NCBI GenBank assembly: GCA_011042595.1
Contig: DQWO01000158.1
Location: 1 to 9,221 of the forward strand
From: Pseudomonadota bacterium
Lineage (GTDB): Bacteria > Desulfobacterota > Anaeroferrophillalia > Anaeroferrophillales > Anaeroferrophillaceae
DNA: 9,221 nt
Reading direction: 5' to 3'
The notes beneath the pieces were generated by a model. That model searched no databases. It was not told where the DNA came from and worked only from the letters and a program-made list of their open reading frames with translations. The translations under genes and the position numbers were made by a program. Below are positions 6,244 through 9,221 of the stretch, one piece after another (the stretch's first letter is position 1; the number at the start of each line of letters is the position of its first letter).

Positions 6244-8460
6244 ATGTCCAGAATAGTTATTGGTGCCGGTATCCGCGGATCTCATGTGGTAGTTGACCGG
6301 GTCGAAGGGAAAGTCAATGCCGCCATCGAAAAATATGGTGTGGATAAAGCGGTTGGTTTGCCAAATACCGCTTACTATCTGCCAACCATCTATGGCATCA
6401 CCGGCATAAAAGTCGAGACCCTCGGCGATATGCCCGCAATAATCAAAAAATGTCGCGAGCTGCTGGCGGAAGTCCCGGCAGAAGATTGCTGGCTGCCCTA
6501 TCTTGGTCCGGGGCTGGATTCCGGTATGGCTACAGCTTTTGCTTTCGATCTTGAGGAAGCACTCAAATACCTGGAAGATCCCTGCCCTTACCTGGCATCC
6601 AAAGAAGATCCGGAAGAAACCGATCCCGACATCTGGCTGGGTGCCGCCGACGATATCATTCTGCGGAAACGCGGAGTGGAATTCGTTGATGGTTCGGCTC
6701 CCGGTTTTGCCGCCATTGTCGGTGCCGCCAAGGATGTGGAGACCGCAATCAAGATTGCCAAGGAACTGCAGGAGAAGAGCATCTATGTGTTCATGGCCAG
6801 TCATAGCCCCAATGGGGTTTCCTTTGCCCAGCAATTGGTTGAAGGTGGCGTTCAGATCGGCTGGAATACCCGTCTGGTACCTTTTGGCTATGACCACTCA
6901 GCCGCCATCCACGCCATCGGCTTCGCCGTCAAAGCAGCCTTGACTTTCGGCGGCAAGACCCCTGGGGACCATGTAAACGTGCTTAAATACATTAAGAATC
7001 GTATTTTTGCTTTTATCTTGGCCCTTGATGAGGTTGTTGATGAACAGTACGCTGCCGCCTGCGGGGCGATTAACTTTGCGGTTCCGGTCATTGCCGATAC
7101 CGATTTTCCTGAAGTTCTGCCCACCGGTGTCTGTACCTACGAACACGTGGTCACTAATATTCCCCAGGAAGAAATTGTTACCAAGGGAATTGAAGTCCGC
7201 GGTCTGAAAATTACCGTGTCCAAAATCGATATCCCGGTATCCTACGGTCCGGCCTTCGAAGGGGAACGGATCAAGAAAGATGCCATGCATGTTGAGCTTG
7301 GCGGCCCGAAATCCATGGGCTTTGAGTTTGCCTATTCCAAACCTCTGGATGAGGTAGAAGATGGTAAATTTACCGTAGTTGGCCCCGATATGAAGGATGT
7401 GGAAGCCGGCGGTCTGTTGCCCATCGGTATCTGGATTGAACTGGCCGGGCGTAAATTCCAGGAAGATTTTGAGCCGATCCTTGAACGTCAATGTCACCAT
7501 TTGCTGAACGGCGCCGAAGGCGTGCTCCATATCGGTCAGCGTGATATTGTCTGGATGAGGGTTTCCAAAAAAGCTTTTGACGCCGGTTTTACCCTGAAAA
7601 ATTTCGGGACCATCCTCCATGCCAAGATGCACAATGAATTTGGCGCCATCGTTGACAAAGTCCAGGTAACCATCTACACCGAGGAAGAAAAGGTGAAAGA
7701 GCTGCTGGAAGTTGCCCGCAAAACTTGGGTACAGCGTGATAATCGCTTGGCCGACATGATCGACGAAACCACCGATACCTTTTATTCCTGTACCCTGTGT
7801 CAGTCATTTGCACCGACCCATGTCTGTGTGGTTACTCCTGAACGTCCCGGCCTCTGCGGTGCCTACAACTGGCTGGATTGTCGGGCTTCCTATGAGATCA
7901 ACCCCCACGGCCCCAATCAGCCGATTGAAAAAGGTGATACCATTGATGAGCGCCTGGGCAAATGGAAAGGGGTTGACGAATTTGTTGTCCCCGCGTCCGG
8001 TAATGCCTTTGAAAGTTTCGCCGCCTACTCGATCATGGAAGATCCCATGACTTCCTGCGGTTGCTTTGAAGCTATTGGCGCCTGTTTATTTGCGGCTAAC
8101 GCGATCATGGTGGTTGACCGGGATTACACCGGCGAGACCCCCTGCGGCATGCCGTTCTCTACCCTGGCCGGTACCGTTGGCGGTGGACTGCAGACTCCAG
8201 GATTTGTCGGAATTTCTAAATTTTATGTCGGCAGTAAAAAGTTCATCTCGGCTGAAGGCGGCATCAAACGCCTGGCCTGGCTGCCAAAAGCACTGAAAGA
8301 AGCTTCAAAGGAAATGATTGATAAACGTGGTGAAGAGATTGGCATCCCCAATTTTTACGACATGATCGCCACCGAAGAAAACGGCTGTACCGAAGAGGAA
8401 GTGATGGCCTTCATGACTGAAGTTGGACATCCAGCCCTTGAGATGGATCCGTTGATGTAA
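6244..8460 (+). CDS. acsB: Acetyl-CoA synthase, A-cluster catalytic subunit (CODH/ACS beta; CdhC/AcsB family)
   Basis: 738 aa, close to the 729 aa of Moorella thermoacetica AcsB. It is therefore the full bacterial three-domain form, with the N-terminal CODH-contact domain that archaeal CdhC lacks. It condenses the CFeSP methyl group, CO and CoA into acetyl-CoA at the Ni-Ni-[4Fe-4S] A-cluster. All A-cluster ligands are present at the family spacing: C516-x2-C519-x8-C528-x9-C538 for the cubane, and C605-G606-C607 for the two nickel sites. They are offset by exactly 10 from the Moorella numbering (506, 509, 518, 528, 595-597). F522 is at the position of the phenylalanine that shields the proximal metal. 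Ribosome site GGAGGT (6231-6236) lies 7 nt before ATG. No terminator is seen between its stop and the riboswitch, so transcription may continue into acsC. No frameshift or missing key residue is seen. Confidence 0.98.
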   Translation: MSRIVIGAGIRGSHVVVDRVEGKVNAAIEKYGVDKAVGLPNTAYYLPTIYGITGIKVETLGDMPAIIKKCRELLAEVPAEDCWLPYLGPGLDSGMATAFAFDLEEALKYLEDPCPYLASKEDPEETDPDIWLGAADDIILRKRGVEFVDGSAPGFAAIVGAAKDVETAIKIAKELQEKSIYVFMASHSPNGVSFAQQLVEGGVQIGWNTRLVPFGYDHSAAIHAIGFAVKAALTFGGKTPGDHVNVLKYIKNRIFAFILALDEVVDEQYAAACGAINFAVPVIADTDFPEVLPTGVCTYEHVVTNIPQEEIVTKGIEVRGLKITVSKIDIPVSYGPAFEGERIKKDAMHVELGGPKSMGFEFAYSKPLDEVEDGKFTVVGPDMKDVEAGGLLPIGIWIELAGRKFQEDFEPILERQCHHLLNGAEGVLHIGQRDIVWMRVSKKAFDAGFTLKNFGTILHAKMHNEFGAIVDKVQVTIYTEEEKVKELLEVARKTWVQRDNRLADMIDETTDTFYSCTLCQSFAPTHVCVVTPERPGLCGAYNWLDCRASYEINPHGPNQPIEKGDTIDERLGKWKGVDEFVVPASGNAFESFAAYSIMEDPMTSCGCFEAIGACLFAANAIMVVDRDYTGETPCGMPFSTLAGTVGGGLQTPGFVGISKFYVGSKKFISAEGGIKRLAWLPKALKEASKEMIDKRGEEIGIPNFYDMIATEENGCTEEEVMAFMTEVGHPALEMDPLM

Positions 8461-8486
8461 CAAATGGTACTTAAATAAGGAACTTT

Positions 8487-8632
8487 TATCTGGTCTAAGG
8501 GAATCCCGTGCAAATCGGGAGCGGACCCGCCGCTGTGATCGGGGACGAAAACCGTAACGAACCACTGAGCAAGCATGTTTGGGAAGGCACGGTAAGTAGG
8601 ATGATCCGTCAGCCAGAAGACCTGGCCGGATA
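8487..8632 (+). promoter_or_regulatory. Cobalamin riboswitch aptamer upstream of acsC
   Basis: Nearly all conserved blocks of the cobalamin aptamer occur in order. They are GGGAA (8499-8503), GTGCAAATC (8508-8516), CCCGCCGCTGTGA (8526-8538), ACCACTG (8561-8567; the usual form is GCCACTG), GGGAAGGC (8581-8588) and the B12-box-like GCCAGAAGACCTGGCC (8612-8627). Closing stem P1 is TATCTGGTC (8487-8495) with GGCCGGATA (8624-8632), 9 pairs with two G-U. It starts 26 nt after the acsB stop and lies 82 nt before the acsC start, so it should regulate acsC and any genes beyond it but not acsD or acsB. The ligand subtype (adenosyl-, methyl- or hydroxocobalamin) cannot be decided by eye. Confidence 0.94.
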
Positions 8633-8647
8633 TAACATTTTCCTCAT

Positions 8648-8671
8648 CTCTCTTCGCGGTTTACAGGAGAG
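8648..8671 (+). promoter_or_regulatory. Hairpin in the riboswitch expression platform
   Basis: CTCTCTT (8648-8654) pairs with AGGAGAG (8665-8671) over 7 bp with one G-U. It is followed by GTGGGGGGGC (7 G at 8673-8679), not a T-tract, so it does not look like an intrinsic terminator. ATCTC (8646-8650) is also complementary to GAGAT (8704-8708), which overlaps the acsC ribosome site AAGGAG (8701-8706). That gives a plausible mutually exclusive pairing that would control translation. This mechanism is inferred. Confidence 0.4.
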
Positions 8672-8714
8672 TGGGGGGGCAGCAATCAAACCAAATACGA
8701 AAGGAGATAAGTGA

Positions 8715-9221
8715 ATGGGACTCACTGGAATCCAAATTTTCAAAATGCTCCCCAAAACTAATTGTAAGGAATGTGGCAGCCCCACATGTTTGGCTTTTGC
8801 CATGCAATTGGCAGCGGGTAAAGCTGAGCTGGACAAATGTCCATACGTATCCGATGAAGCTAAAGCTCTACTGAGTGAAGCACCCGCGCCGCCAATTCGT
8901 GGAGTAGGAATCGGCACCGGTGATAAGGCAGTTAAAGTCGGGGAAGAGCTGGTCATGTACCGGCATGAAAAAACCTTTATTAATCCCACCGCCATTGCCG
9001 TGCTGGTTACTGATGCCATGACTGACGATGAAGTGGATGCCAAAATCAACAACCTCAACACAGTTTCTTTTGAGCGGGTCGGGCTGATGCTGGAAGCCAA
9101 CCTGCTGGCGGTACAGAATGCCAGTGGTGATGCCGGTAAATTTGAAGCCCTGGTGAAAAAAGCTCTGGGAGCAACGGAAAAAGGCCTGATCCTGATCAGC
9201 GATGACCTGGCAGCCCTGGAA
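8715..9221 (+). CDS. acsC: Corrinoid iron-sulfur protein large (gamma) subunit, N-terminal part, cut by the window edge
   Basis: 169 codons are open to the window end without a stop; the full protein is normally about 445 aa. The N-terminus is the typical CFeSP [4Fe-4S] domain (Pfam FeS family) with ligands C17-x2-C20-x4-C25-x16-C42, in the motif NCKECGSPTCLAFAMQLAAG (16-35). This cluster passes electrons to the corrinoid during reductive activation. The following part begins the TIM-barrel domain; the C-terminal corrinoid-binding domain is outside the window. ATG 8715 is chosen from the AAGGAG site at 8701-8706 and the match to family N-termini. A GTG at 8711 is out of frame. It pairs with AcsD to form the methyl carrier and is the expected substrate of the AcsV-like activator. 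Expression is probably under the cobalamin riboswitch upstream. Confidence 0.96.
   Translation, partial: MGLTGIQIFKMLPKTNCKECGSPTCLAFAMQLAAGKAELDKCPYVSDEAKALLSEAPAPPIRGVGIGTGDKAVKVGEELVMYRHEKTFINPTAIAVLVTDAMTDDEVDAKINNLNTVSFERVGLMLEANLLAVQNASGDAGKFEALVKKALGATEKGLILISDDLAALE

Noticed and set aside
8508..8714. Open frame across the cobalamin riboswitch
   Set aside because: It coincides with the conserved aptamer RNA and has no ribosome site. The true coding start is ATG 8715 in another frame.

Overview
The window carries the methyl- and acetyl-transfer part of a bacterial Wood-Ljungdahl (reductive acetyl-CoA) cluster. All genes are on the + strand. The order is fhs (formate-tetrahydrofolate ligase), acsV-like gene (ATP-dependent reductive activator of the corrinoid protein, RACo type), cooC (Ni-insertion ATPase), acsD (CFeSP small subunit), acsB (acetyl-CoA synthase), a cobalamin riboswitch, then the first 169 codons of acsC (CFeSP large subunit), which runs off the right edge. 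The source is a strict anaerobe that uses this pathway for CO2 fixation or acetate oxidation. GC content looks moderate. The Shine-Dalgarno sites are good, and the formate ligase is a divergent ~593-residue form. A Desulfobacterota sulfate reducer or relative fits best, but an acetogenic Firmicute cannot be excluded from the sequence alone.

Layout. 1-141 is a leader with a terminator-like hairpin (52-90), followed by fhs (142-1923). 1944-2049 holds two tandem intrinsic terminators that separate fhs from acsV (2099-4075). 4076-4366 has no gene. It contains a 129-bp element with inverted-repeat ends and nested hairpins. cooC (4367-5128) follows. 5129-5245 holds a likely promoter overlapped by a perfect 7-3-7 palindrome, ahead of acsD (5246-6190). 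acsB (6244-8460) lies 53 nt downstream of acsD. 8487-8632 is a full-length cobalamin riboswitch, and acsC starts at 8715.

How the genes work together. Fhs activates formate onto tetrahydrofolate in the methyl branch. The methyl group later reaches the corrinoid of the AcsC-AcsD heterodimer (CFeSP), which donates it to the A-cluster of AcsB, where methyl, CO and CoA are joined. The AcsV-like protein re-reduces CFeSP that has been inactivated to Co(II). CooC loads nickel into CODH and/or ACS. The CO dehydrogenase catalytic subunit and the methyltransferase AcsE are not in the window and presumably lie outside it.

The catalytic genes look intact and conventional. The points worth a second look are regulatory: a B12 riboswitch placed in front of only one subunit of a B12-binding heterodimer, the structured element upstream of cooC, the acsD operator-like palindrome, and the hairpin in the fhs leader.
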